Source: Protula sp. h YS-2021 (Eukaryota > Annelida > Polychaeta > Sabellida > Serpulidae). Taken from it: 64,000 bases of DNA. The DNA is taken from assembly GCA_949752745.1 (NCBI GenBank), contig OX457026.1, positions 38,172,723 through 38,236,722 of the forward strand. Direction: 5' to 3'. Both the position numbers and the translations under genes were made by a program. Below are positions 22,305 through 32,389 of the stretch, piece by piece (the first letter of the stretch is position 1; each line of letters opens with the position of its first letter). Below the pieces are notes generated by a model. It saw only the letters and a list, made by a program, of their open reading frames with translations. It was not told the origin of the DNA and searched no databases.

Positions 22305-22596
22305 GGTATCCAGACATTCGATCTAGCGAGATTTGATCTAGCGGCATTTGGTCTACCGACATCTGATCTAGCAACATTCTAAATCTGCAGGGAACGAAAA
22401 TTTGATCTAGCAACATTCTAAATCTGCAGGAAACGAAAATTGTCTGGATTTTTGTTTCGTGTTTTTTTCTTTTTATTGGAAGAGAAAAAAAATAAAGCAA
22501 CTGAACAGTTTTCATCTTCTCATTCGCCATCTATGCCACGACGCAAAAGATTTCAATAAAGAGTCAGTAGCTTCAAAAGATTTTCTGCTCAGCATC

Positions 22597-22627
<31 letters not shown>

Positions 22628-23106
22628 GCATCAAAGTTCCATAAATGTCATGGAGTGTCTAACTGCAGTCTAACTGGCGTGAAAAGGAATATAATAATTC
22701 TCAAGTTAGTAAAATTTATCAGCATTCCTTTCTCATTAGTAATCCTCGTCCGGATTAAGTCTGGGGCAACAGGTGGAGATTATGTCCCAGTAAAAGCACC
22801 TTGGAACTCTGATCAGTTAGACTTCAGTTAGACATTCCCCCTTCCGTGGCATTGATGGACCTTTGATGCAGCTTTTTTTGATGCCGAGTAGAAAATCTTT
22901 TGAAGTTACTGACTTACTTTGAAATCTTGACTTTTTTGCATCGTGGTACAGAAAGCGAATAAGATGAAAATTGTTTCATTGCTTTATTTTCCTCTTCCAA
23001 TGAAAAAAAAAAACAAAACAAAAATCTACACCAAGTGACGTACCCTGCAGATTTAGATCAAATGTCGTTAGAACAAGTGTCGGAAGACCAAATCTCGTGG
23101 ATTCAC
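22305..23106. mobile_element. Long fold-back element with GATCTAGC-phrase ends
   Basis: The left arm (about 22305-22680) is repeated in reverse complement in the right arm (about 22810-23106). Matches run through AAATCTGCAGG, TTTTGTTT, TATTGGAAGAG, AATAAAGCAA, GTTTTCATCTT, CACGA-GCAAAA, TTCAAAAGATTTTCT, AGCATCAAAAAAA, GCTGCATCAAAG and GTCTAACT. The outer ~80 bp of the left arm consist of reiterated TTTGATCTAGCGACAT-type phrases. The loop is only about 130 bp. A 27-bp A-run in the left arm (22598-22624) is much shorter in the right arm. The element is non-coding. Confidence 0.85.
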
Positions 23107-23374
23107 AATAGACACATTTACATTTCGTAATGTCGTCCTTTAGGACAACAGAAAAAAATGTTACACATGTACCTGGTGTATTGAACTTTATTTTCAGCAT
23201 GTTTGTGTTGCACTTATACGCACGTATGAATGTATTTAACTATTTTTTAAACACGGCTGATATATATTTAAAACGTTTACGAGTTGGTTTAAAATTACCG
23301 TTTAAATATCCAACTTTGATTTTCTGTTCATGCTTCATCCATGTCGAAAGTGTGCTAATCGGAATACCGAAATC

Positions 23375-24448
23375 GAATACACGACTTTTCGTCGAGCGAC
23401 TTTTCGTCGGCGACATTTCGTCGAAAGTGGCAAGTGCGACTTTTCGTCGAAACTTTTTTCAGTTTATAGAATAAATGTTTATTATGTGGAATTCAAGAAA
23501 ACCTTGTGTACTTAAGTTTTTGGGGTGCAAAATGTAGATGTTTTCTTTTGTTTTCGTTGAACAAAAAGCTCATCTTCCGTGACAGAAAAACAGAAATACA
23601 ACAGCCCAACTTTTATTTTTCGCATTTACACAAAAGAATCGAATTCAAGCGCGAGTTGCAGAACATCATTATCAGTAATATCACTCGTAATATCAGTATC
23701 AGTAATGTCACATGTCAGTAATATTCACAACTTCACAAGTGTCCGTACAAAATCACAGCACATTTTCACGGCACAGCTTCCTGGTCAGGTGTTTGCAGGT
23801 CTCCATCAAATGTTGTAGGCGATTCCTCGCAGAGTTTCGACAACCGGTTTTTTGGCTTTTTTCAGTAAGTATTTGATTGATTAAATTTACCAAAACGTGT
23901 TTTTAAAACATGGCTGTGATGATATTATTAGAACACTTTGCGCAATATAATTACACTCTATGTGTGAGATCTGAGAGCGACTCTGGTCATTGATGGATAC
24001 GTTTGCGTAATATTTTCTAAGAGCATTAGAGATTATCTTCATTATCTTCAAATGCGACTGAATTAATCACGATTTAATATTAATTGCAATTTGTTAATGG
24101 CAATTTGTTTTTTTTTTTACTCTATGTATGACATCTGAGAGCGACTCTGGTCATTGATGGATACGTACGCGAAATGTTTTTAAGAGCATCTTGAATGGAA
24201 CATCAGCGATTATCTTCAAAATGCCGTTGAATTAATCATGGTTTAATAGTAATTGCAGTTCTGAGAGTGACTCTCGCCATTGATCATTAACTGACGCCTT
24301 GACTTCAACTGAAAAGTTTGAAGAATTTCGACCAAAAGTCGCACTTACCATCTTCGACGAAAAGTCACTCGACGAAAAGTCGCTGACGAAATGTCGCCGA
24401 CGAAAAGTCGCTCGACGAAAAGTCGCTCGACGAAAAGTCGGGATACCA
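23375..24448. mobile_element. Reiterated-phrase element, GACTTTTCGTCG family
   Basis: The left end carries CGACTTTTCGTCG phrases at about 23382-23450 and the right end the inverted set at about 24336-24442. The order of phrase variants is matched between ends: GACTTTT, GACTTTT, GACATTT, then TGGCAAGTGCGAC versus TGGTAAGTGCGAC. The direct repeat CCGAAATC flanks the element (23367-23374 and 24449-24456). The 1074-bp interior has two near-duplicate blocks (about 23955-24005 and 24125-24170, containing GAGAGCGACTCTGGTCATTG) and no gene. Confidence 0.85.
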
Positions 24449-24456
24449 CCGAAATC

Positions 24457-24792
24457 AGGCCGCGATTTTTGACTTGGCATTTTTGCCACTGTCAACTTCA
24501 AGCACTGCTCTGTGTTTTCTTTTAACCGGTTTTGAACAAGCCATCTTTCTAAGAATCGCTTTTAAGAGCATATTTCAATAAGAGGTGTATGAAAGCTGCA
24601 TCCAGTAAACAGCATAATCCGTAATTGAGTAACAATTGCAATGCCTGTTTATACAGATAAGAATTAGTTATGACACAAGTAGACAATGGAAGAGTTGAGT
24701 GAAACATAGAGTGATAAATAAAGAGTGACACAAATATGGTCATTACAAAGTGATGTGCATTTGCAACACAGGTACACTGTTCGTGTAAACTA
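24457..24792. other. Spacer between transposons
   Basis: No feature recognised. Confidence 0.4.
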
Positions 24793-25996
24793 CAGTGGAA
24801 CCCGTTTAAGCCGAAGTGGACGGGACCGCGAAAAACACTTCGGCTTAACTGATCTTCGGTTTATCCGATCTTTTGCATTTTGGTCAGTGTTCTAGAAATT
24901 GTGAGTCAGTGTGTGAGTGGTATGTTTATTGTATTATATTCTATGTGTTTAAATCAATGCTTTTCTCAACGTCAATGTTTTACAAGACAACAACAAAAAA
25001 GGTAAACGTTGTGTTGTACCACTTGTGAACGCGATCCATGTTTACTGATTTCGACTCTCCAATAACTTTCTTAAACACAAAGTTGTGTCGTTTTTGAAAC
25101 CGTTGCAACCATGACTTGGTGTTAATTCAGTATATACAAGCCCCTTTGCCAAATCTTGGGCTTTGGTGGCCAAAACTGGACCATTAATTGGTAAACTCAG
25201 GGCCCGGGCCCTCAGCAACCACTTATAAAGTGCATTTTCTACGTCTTCGTATTTAGCAACTCTAAGACGTTTCCTTTCAGGTTCAAAATTGTTTTGTTGA
25301 AAGCTAGATTTAATTTTGTCTTTCTGATTTAGCCAAGTACTGAGTTTGCCGGAATTTGAAAGTCATTAGCAGTTTTTTATTTTGATTTCACACCCTTTTC
25401 GACTTCTAGAATCGCTTTGTATTTTAGATCTAAACAATAACCTGCATGTTCACTCTTTGTTGCCATATTGCAATTTATGGTTTGTACTGATTTTACCCGC
25501 CTTTTTATACAGTTCCCTTGGATTTAAAATCTAACGATGACAGGGAATCCACATCATAGAAACAAAACAAATCCTATTGGTGTTATTGTGAAATAGTGGA
25601 CAATTACATTGCGTGTGGCTTCATGTGTTGATTGTAATTCAAATATGCCAGATAGTACTCCGGAGTGAGTAACAAATCCTGTTGATGTTTGTAATTGCGA
25701 TTCGCATATGGCAAATGGTACTCTCGAGTGAGTGACAAGAGTGAGTACATGTCAGTCATATTCATGTCGGAGTAATTGGCATTGTATGCGCTTGTTGTTT
25801 GATGTGTTATTTAACTGACTAGAAGCATGGATTTGTGAAAAAAATTAACATTAAAAAATTTTTGGGATACAAAATCACCTGGGCTTAACCGATTACCAGT
25901 TAAGCCGAATTTTTTACAAAGGAAACATAGAGAAAAAAACGTCGGGACAACGAAATCCTGCGGTTTAACCGATCTCGGCTTAAATGGGGCCTACTG
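24793..25996 (-). mobile_element. Pogo/Tigger DNA transposon, decayed
   Basis: The ends are CAGTGGAACCCGTTTAAGCC and, in reverse complement, CAGTAGGCCCCATTTAAGCC. They are flanked by TA (24791-24792 and 25997-25998). Further GCTTAACCGA pieces lie inside both ends. At 1204 bp the element is shorter than an intact Tigger (usually over 2 kb), so most of the DDE domain is missing. The transposase remnant is on the minus strand. Confidence 0.9.
25000..25466 (-). pseudogene. Tigger transposase remnant, CENP-B-type DNA-binding domain
   Basis: On the minus strand an ATG at 25466 opens MATKSEHAGYCLDLKYKAIL, typical of the CENP-B/Tigger N-terminal helix-turn-helix. Later frames give NALYKWLLRAR-like, INGPVLATKAQ and QRFQKRHNF segments (second HTH of the CENP-B DNA-binding region). 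At least three frameshifts and stops interrupt it, and no catalytic DDE region follows. It is a dead copy. Confidence 0.85.
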
Positions 25997-25998
25997 TA

Positions 25999-26234
25999 TA
26001 ATGTTGATAAACACTACTGAGTTGCACTGGCGGAGTCCCAAAAAACGAGAAAAAAATCCGCCTCGGAGCACTCAGAAATATTTCGAGTTACCAAAATGCT
26101 GTAAGTTCTACAACGATAAAAAAGCATGGGACCAAAAAAAACCCTTCGACTTATCGAATATTTTGAGTTATAAAATTTCGACTCCTCGAATATGTACTGT
26201 ATAAGTAGAACCTATAACGAAAATCTCGAGACAG
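25999..26234. other. Pogo-like end fragment
   Basis: Contains TTCGACTTATCGAATATTTT and CCTCGAATATGTACTGTATA, which match the fragment near 22.2 kb in inverted orientation. Probably the right end of a second decayed pogo-like element. Confidence 0.45.
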
Positions 26235-29200
26235 AAAGGCTATGCACCTGGCGTCAGCCAAGCTACTAATACAAAAATGGCTTACCGCCAATACATCCGC
26301 CAATATTTGGCGAATCGCCAAAACAAAAGAAAAAACAACAAGAATGGGACATTGTGACCAGCCGAGATCCAGTGAAACACATATCAATAGCCCTGCATGG
26401 TCGCCAAAAAGTGGTAGTCATATGGTAAAACCCGGTTGCTGAAACTGGAAATTCGTACAAAATTTTAAAGGAATCCGGTCAAAATGTGGGAGAAGAAACA
26501 TTTTGAAAATTGGCCACTAAATACTTTTTAAATGCCCCCATTTGGCCATTTTTGGCGAATCGCCATAACTTTCAAAAGAGGAGTGAATGTTCATGAAAAA
26601 ATTTGAAGACAATCCGATCAGGATCGTGGAAGAAGAATGGCTTTGAAAATCGGCTATCAAAAAATGCTCCCCCCTCCCCCCTCCCCCCACATTTGGCCAA
26701 TTTTTCGTGTATCGCCAAAATAAGTAATTTTTCAAGAGAGGATCGCCTAGTGAACATTGTGTAAAAATTTAAAGTCGATCCAATCAAAATTGTGGGAGAC
26801 AAGTATTTTGAAAACTGGCAAGCAACAAATTATAAATGCCCCACTTTAGCCAATTTTTGGAGGATCGCAAAAAAAAAAAACAGTAACTTTTAAGAGAAAA
26901 CAACCTAATGAACATTTTTTTGCAAAACTTGAAGGCAATCCAATCAAAAGTGTGGAGTAAAAACCTTTGGAAAATTGGCTACAAAAAATTTGAAGATGAC
27001 CCCTATTTGTCCATTTTTTGGTAGCTCGCCAAATATTTCAAGGGAGGAATACCCAGTAAACATTTGTACAAAATTTGCAGGTAATTTGATCCAAATTGCG
27101 GGAGTAGAGGCATTTTGAAAATTTCTAACCAAACAATTATATATGCTCCCTGTTTACCGAATTTTGGCAGGTCAACAAAAAGTAATTTTCCAAGAGAGAA
27201 CCATGCAGGGAACAATCGCACAAAATTGGAAAGCAATGCGATCAAAATTGTGGGAGAAGAAGCAATCTGAAAACTGGCTACTAAACATTTTTTAAATGGC
27301 TCCCGATTTAGCCAATTTTTCGCGGATCGCCAGAACACTAACTTTTGACAAGAGGACGGCCCCATGAACATTTACGAAAAATTTGAAGGCACTCCTATCA
27401 AAAATGTGGAAGAAAAGACTTCTGGAAAACTGGTTACGAAAAAATATTAAAATGCTCTCAACCCTCCATTTAGATAATTTTTTTGGTGGAGCGACACAAA
27501 AGTAAATTTTCGAGAGCGAACCATCTAGGGAAGATTGTAGGACCAAACCGCCCCAGGACCAAACCGCCCCAAATTTTGCAAAGTAGGACTAAACCGCCCC
27601 TAGGACTAAACCACCCCAGGACTAAACTTCTCCTGTCACAAAAAATAAATGAATGAATTATGCCAACTCCATTCGTCTCAGGCCGCCTTACTGATTTTTC
27701 AGTATTTCCATATTACATCATAATTAGCTAATAACGATAATTATGATGGTGTAAAATTTCACACTTTGTATACAGAGTGGGTAAAGATAAAGTGCAATAA
27801 ATAGATTAGAATTTCAGTTTTAATTGCAATTCAACAAATGGATTTTAGTTAACTTGAAAATTGCAATTAACGATCAATGAAAATGGAGATCAGTGATCGA
27901 ACTTTAGAAATATGCATTAAATGCTATAAAAGTGCACTCCGGTTTTGTATTAAAGAGAATCAAAGATCTTAGCCAGTTGTCTTAAATAAACAGTGAATGT
28001 TAAGAAATGCACTCCGGTTTGTAAGAAGTGATTACAGAACTTCCATGATGCTAATGAAGTGTTTACCTACTGTCAAAAAAGTGCAGTCAGTTATCAAACG
28101 TTGATACTAAGAATTGTCCTCCGGTACAAGCTCATGAGTGACCTCCGTCAAATGCCTCGAACTGTTCTTTAATTGTATATCCAAGTCAATTAAAAGGAAC
28201 CACCGTAAGATAGTATGACCGAAAATAAAAAGTCAATTTAGAGGAACCACCGTAAGATAATATGACCGAAAATAAAAAAAGTGTTTGTTTTATTCAAAAA
28301 AATTATCAATAAAATAAGAATATTGCATGGAGCGGTTTAGTCCTGGGGCCACTTATATCTAGGGGCGGTTTAGTCCTGCTTTGCAAAATTGGGGGCGGTT
28401 TGGTCCTGGTGCGGTTTGGTCCGTTTCCCTCTAGGGAACAATCGTTCAAAATTGAAAAGAAATCCGATAAAAAGTGTGAGAGAAGAATCATTTTGAAAAT
28501 TGGCTTCCGATGAATTAAAAATATGCTGCCATTTATAGTCAATTTTTGGTGGACTGCCGAAAAGGTACCTTTTCAAGAGATGACAGGTTGGTGGACATTT
28601 ATGCAAAATTTGAAGACAATCCTTCGAAACTGTGGAAGAAAAAAACCTTTGGAAAATGCTTAGGAAAAATTTCTAAATGGCCCCATTCAGCTAGTTTTGG
28701 CGGATCGACAAATGAAGTAAATTTTCAGGACAGAACCATTTACAGAACAATCGTTCAAAATTGGAAAGAAATCCGATCCAAAATGTGGGCGAAGAAGCTT
28801 TTGAAAATTGGCTACTACATTTTTTTACATTCCTCCTCCCCTGTATAGTCAAGTTTTGGCGACTCGCCAAAAAAAAAAGCAATTTTCGAAAGCGAACCGT
28901 CTAGAGAGAATTTATGCGAAAAATCGGATCCAAATTGTAGGAAAAGAAGGATTTTGAAAACTGGCAACCAAAAACTTATAAACACCCTCAATTTGGGCAA
29001 TTTTTGGTGGATCACCCCCCCCCCCCCCAAAAACAACTTTTTTCAAGATAGAATCATTAAGAGAACAATAGTACAAAATTGGAAAGGAATCCGATCAAAA
29101 TTGTGGGAGATGAAGCAGTTTCAAAATTGGTTACCAACAAATTAAAAATTAAAAATGACCCCCATTTGGCGAATATTTGGTGGATCACCAAAAAAGAGTA

Positions 29201-29525
29201 ATTTTTCAAAAGCGGCCTTCAAGAGCGGCCTCTTTAATATTTGTGCAAAAGTTGACCCGCAATCCGATCAAAATTGTGGGAAAGGAAGCAATTTGAAATG
29301 GCCCCCATTTGGCCAATTTTTGGAGCGCAGCAAAAAAGTAATATTTTCAATACAGGCCTACCTGTCGTATTTTTTTTTTGAAAGGAATCCGATCAAAACT
29401 GAGGGAGAAGAAGCATTTTAAGTAAAATTTGACAGACGCACATGCAAACAAACGTACATACAAACGACTGATTCCCCATCTACTGATATGATAAGACCAG
29501 CCCGGCGAAGTCGGTTGGTCTAAAA
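26235..29525 (+). repeat. Second palindrome-core tandem array (about 150-160-bp monomers)
   Basis: Monomers carry TTTGGCGAATCGCCAAAA-like cores, then a TTTCAAGAGAGAACC, CTAGTGAACATTTGTGCAAAA, GAAGGCAATCCGATCAAAAT and TGTGGGAGAAGAAGCATTTT series. The first monomer (about 26245-26330) begins with CCTGGCGTCAG and resembles the monomers of the 4-8-kb array, so the two arrays are related and differ in their spacer sequence. The array is interrupted by the inserted element at 27533-28430. It ends in a GACAGACGCACATGC...CGGCGAAGTCGG segment and the shared terminal module. Confidence 0.85.
27533..28430. mobile_element. Reiterated-phrase element, GGACCAAACCGCCCC family
   Basis: The left end carries GGACCAAACCGCCCC phrases at about 27540-27630 and the right end the inverted set at about 28332-28422. 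The exact direct repeat CTAGGGAA flanks it (27525-27532 and 28431-28438). The uninterrupted array monomer reads CTAGGGAACAATCG, so the empty site can be inferred directly. The interior (898-bp element) has a short internal tandem duplication (GAACCACCGTAAGATA twice, near 28197 and 28240) and several CTCCGGT blocks. No gene. Confidence 0.92.
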
Positions 29526-29613
29526 AACCTAGGAGATACAATTTTCCAACTTAAAAGCGTACATGCGCACATACTTTAAACGACTGCTACAGTCTCTGCT
29601 TCTGTAAGAAGCT
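29526..29613 (+). mobile_element. Shared terminal module with 3' hairpin, copy 2
   Basis: Matches 7931-8018 over about 88 bp (AACCTAGGAGATAC, TTTTCCAACT, AAAAGCGTACAT, CGCACATACTTT, CTGCTTCTGTAAGAAGCT). The 15-nt hairpin is at 29598-29612, and similarity to copy 1 ends immediately after it. It marks the right end of the array-bearing element. Confidence 0.75.
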
Positions 29614-30179
29614 GTGAACAATCAGCGACCGGGATAATTAAAGCTTGGAACTTTGCATTGATGAGATTTATTCAGCTGCTAAACAGCTCCTTGACAACAA
29701 AATCTTCTTTTATCTGGAAGAAGCGAAGACTTAATTCTGTTATTCCAAGTTTTGTGGCACTACTGGTACTCCATTGAACAAAAATAAAGATAAGTTTTGT
29801 CACATCACTGTGAGGTTTAAAATCCAATTATGTGGATAATGGTCTGGAATTATATCCAGTTGTGTATCTACTTTTAACTGAATTATGGGGATGTCAGTGG
29901 GGATTATCAATCCACCAGAGTGGATTGCTTGTGACGAAAGAACATTAACTATGTGACATGCTTCTATTCCGCAATGTCGCCTGTTAAAAGCGTAGTACTT
30001 ACAGCACTCCACCTTCACATTTTATTTTCTTTCCTAAAGAATCCAGAGCTGTTTATTGCACTTGGGGATTTTCAATCGCCAAAGTGTATCGAATTCGAAC
30101 GATTGGGTACGACGTTTCTGTATGATTCCCTTTTCAGGGCATAACCTTGTAACCCGAACTCCTCTGAGGTGGTAAGGGA
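29614..30179. other. Intergenic DNA
   Basis: No supported feature. The sequence just before 30180 may include more of the Tc1-like relic. Confidence 0.35.
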
Positions 30180-30189
30180 TAGGGCGACC

Positions 30190-30465
30190 AAATTTTGCAG
30201 ACATATTGCAGCACGCCTAGTTGATCCACGCCCAGGGAAGGAAAGAGTGATCACACCTGACCAGGATCGCCACATTAGACTTCTGCATCTCAGACACCGC
30301 TTTTGGGCCGGCCACTCGGGCTGCACCCGAGACTCCAGGAAGGAACAACCCACGCATTAGTGCATCCACAGTTAGGCGCCGGCTGCGCGTTTTTGGGCTA
30401 CGAAGCCGAAGACCGGTTCGCGGTACAATGCTGACGCAAATAAGACGCCGTAATCGACTCCACTG
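30190..30465 (+). pseudogene. Tc1-like transposase fragment, second HTH part
   Basis: The plus strand reads PGKERVITPDQDRHIRLLHL (about 30230-30290), continuing to WAGHSG. After a one-base frameshift near 30355 come RISASTVRRRLRVFGLRSRR and HWSLF (about 30352-30475). This matches the GRP hinge and second helix-turn-helix of Tc1-like transposases. The catalytic domain is absent. The fragment points towards the minus-strand N-terminal fragment, the wrong relative orientation for one gene. Confidence 0.85.
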
Positions 30466-30651
30466 GTCACTCTTTCCTTCCGTGGGGGTGGCCTATCATC
30501 GACGGAACCCGTTTGATATTAGCGCTCGACTAGCTTTCGAATAGTTGTTCGACTGCAGCCAAAATGACGCCCTACCTCGCTGTAATTCACGTTCGCTTGC
30601 GTCATGCCGAGCGCAATCAAGTGTTCTTCACGAGACAAACGCGGCATAGCT
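30466..30651 (-). pseudogene. Tc1-like transposase fragment, N-terminal HTH
   Basis: On the minus strand an ATG at about 30648 opens MPRLSREEHLIALGMTQANV, followed by GRHFGCSRTTIRKLVER and, past a stop, YQTGSVDDRPP. This is the first helix-turn-helix of a Tc1-like transposase up to the linker. It sits head to head with the plus-strand continuation, so the element has suffered an internal inversion or two copies have recombined. Confidence 0.85.
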
Positions 30652-31139
30652 AACCGTTTTAGGTATCTCAATCTTGATTCCTGCTATCCCTTCAAACCGC
30701 TTTCTATTGAAACCAAAATACTGAGTATTGCCAAAGCTTTCGAGTAGGAGATGGCCAAAAACTGTTTTTGGTCGAAAGTCGGCCGATAGAGTCAACCATG
30801 CGTGACACTGATTGGCAATATTATACAGCGATATAGAACCTAGTACCCAATACTTAAGCATTGTTTACTGTACGTGACATAAAGAAAATTGCAAAACATA
30901 CCAAATTTCTTACCCGGAACTTTTCACTGACGCTCAGTATATTTCTAAAATAGACGGTTAAAACTGGCGTGCTTCTAAATATCCCATACTTTATGTTCTG
31001 ATTTTTGTCAATTTTAAAGCGAACAGTCATTACCAGTACCTGGCTTAAAAGTCCTGTAACCCTTAAGTTAACACGATCATGTTTTTTGTCGGGGGGGGGG
31101 GGGGGGGGGAGGGCAACGAAAATAAGTCTTAAGGCTAAA
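30652..31139. other. Intergenic DNA with G-run
   Basis: A run of about 20 G lies at 31090-31109. No gene seen. Confidence 0.4.
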
Positions 31140-31440
31140 GATCGTTTTCATCAAACATGCTCAATGCATGTTGAAGACGTTGACCTATGGTCGCATATGT
31201 GATAAAAAATAAATAAATAAAACCAGATTTAATGCTGTGGAGTGTTTTTTTTTGTTTGCCATGAAAATCGACGTCTGGAAAACGTTGTTTATCAAGCGCT
31301 GATTGACAGACGTTCATCTATGGTTGATACCAAAACCAAAATACAACCAGACTCAATGTTACGTTTTGGCCTGGTCACTGACGCAACCTCAAATCAACGT
31401 TTTCTCGGCGTCAGAATGTTGACTGGGCTATAACAATTCA
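31140..31440 (-). repeat. Repeat family with GACCATAGRTCAACGTC blocks, copy 1
   Basis: In reverse complement this matches 58290-58540 (CATTAAATCTGGTT, GCGACCATAGATCAACGT and GAAAATCGACGT blocks). It contains two tandem versions of a TCTGGTTGTATTTTGG ... CATAGATGAACGTC unit. Non-coding, class unknown. Confidence 0.65.
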
Positions 31441-31739
31441 AAAGCTGCGTTGCGCAGAGTTTTGATTGTTTAGTGTTCAAAATCTGTTTTTTTTTCTTTA
31501 GCCTCAAGTGTAACTTGCGCTACTCTGTAGCGAAAACGGTCTAGATTTTAAATGTAGTTCTACGCAGCTCATAGGAAAGTATCATCCAGATATGAGTCAG
31601 TAAGTGTTTAAATGTTTAAGAATATCTTCTTTTCAAATAAATTTATGATCGCAATGACATCACCTATATTTTGAAAAAAAAAGGCAAAAATTTTTCATTT
31701 TACTTTACAATGATGAAAGTTGTTTTCATTACAACGCAC
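31441..31739 (-). other. Probable intron of PLGRKT
   Basis: Downstream of the PLGRKT exon on the minus strand. The exon's frame runs open to a stop at 31700, but the residues after the donor GTGCGT (31739-31734) do not resemble the family, so I treat this as intron. No following exon recognised. Confidence 0.45.
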
Positions 31740-31873
31740 CCAGCAATGCAAGCAAACGCGGCAATACCATAGAAGGGAGCCCACCAGTTGTAGAACATCT
31801 CTCGCTGCCCAGCAATCTGCATAGCCATCTGCCGCTCACGCATGTAGTTCTGCATTTGAATGTTACGCTCAAG
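31740..31873 (-). CDS. PLGRKT: Plasminogen receptor (KT), one internal exon
   Basis: PLGRKT is a small two-pass membrane protein. In vertebrates it exposes a C-terminal lysine that binds plasminogen at the cell surface, and it is conserved across animals. This 134-bp exon encodes about 44 residues. It starts LERNIQMQNY, includes MRERQMAMQIA, which is identical to the vertebrate block, then REMFYNWWAPF and a hydrophobic YGIAAFACIAG matching the first membrane segment. The acceptor is CCCCACAG (ending at 31874) and the donor GTGCGT begins at 31739, so the exon enters in phase 0 and leaves after two bases of a codon. The lysine-rich loop, second membrane helix and C-terminal lysine would lie on exons at lower coordinates, and the N-terminal exon at higher ones. 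I found neither. A processed copy is unlikely because both splice sites are intact. Confidence 0.85.
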
Positions 31874-32389
31874 CTGTGGGGCAACAACAAAACAACATAT
31901 TGACCAGATTTTTTTCAACAACGACGCTCATATCATAAGACTAAACCTTCGTGAAAATCTGAGTGATAGAAATTCAATTTGTCAATTCAAATACCACCTA
32001 GGACAAGCATGGCGTCTTTCAGGTTTTATGCCCAAGTGCCAAGAAAGTACTTTTAAACAATATTTCACAAACTTTCTCGAACATTAATTCACACTTTACA
32101 ATCTAAGATAAGGCAAAAAATGAAAATGACAATGCCTGAAAGTTATGCTCTAAATAGACATAAATTTTTAAATGAAACTGGTTTGACAATACTTATTGGC
32201 ACAAAAACACCTGACAGTAAGTACAGCAATACAAGTACCATAACTCTCTGCTGGACCATCATATTGTCTATGTTTTTCTGCATTACGGCATCCATGTGCG
32301 AGGATATAATCGATCCCATCTTGGCTTTTGTATTCCGAGATCACTGTGGTTACAGCCCTGTAGTGTTTTAATGAAACAATAACATGAAC
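31874..32389. other. Probable intron of PLGRKT
   Basis: Begins with the pyrimidine-rich acceptor tract of the exon (minus strand). No other feature recognised. Confidence 0.45.

Noticed and set aside
31700..31739. Read-through of the PLGRKT exon to a stop at 31700 as a true C-terminus
   Set aside because: Residues after the GTGCGT donor lack the lysine-rich loop and second membrane helix of the family, so intron is the better reading.
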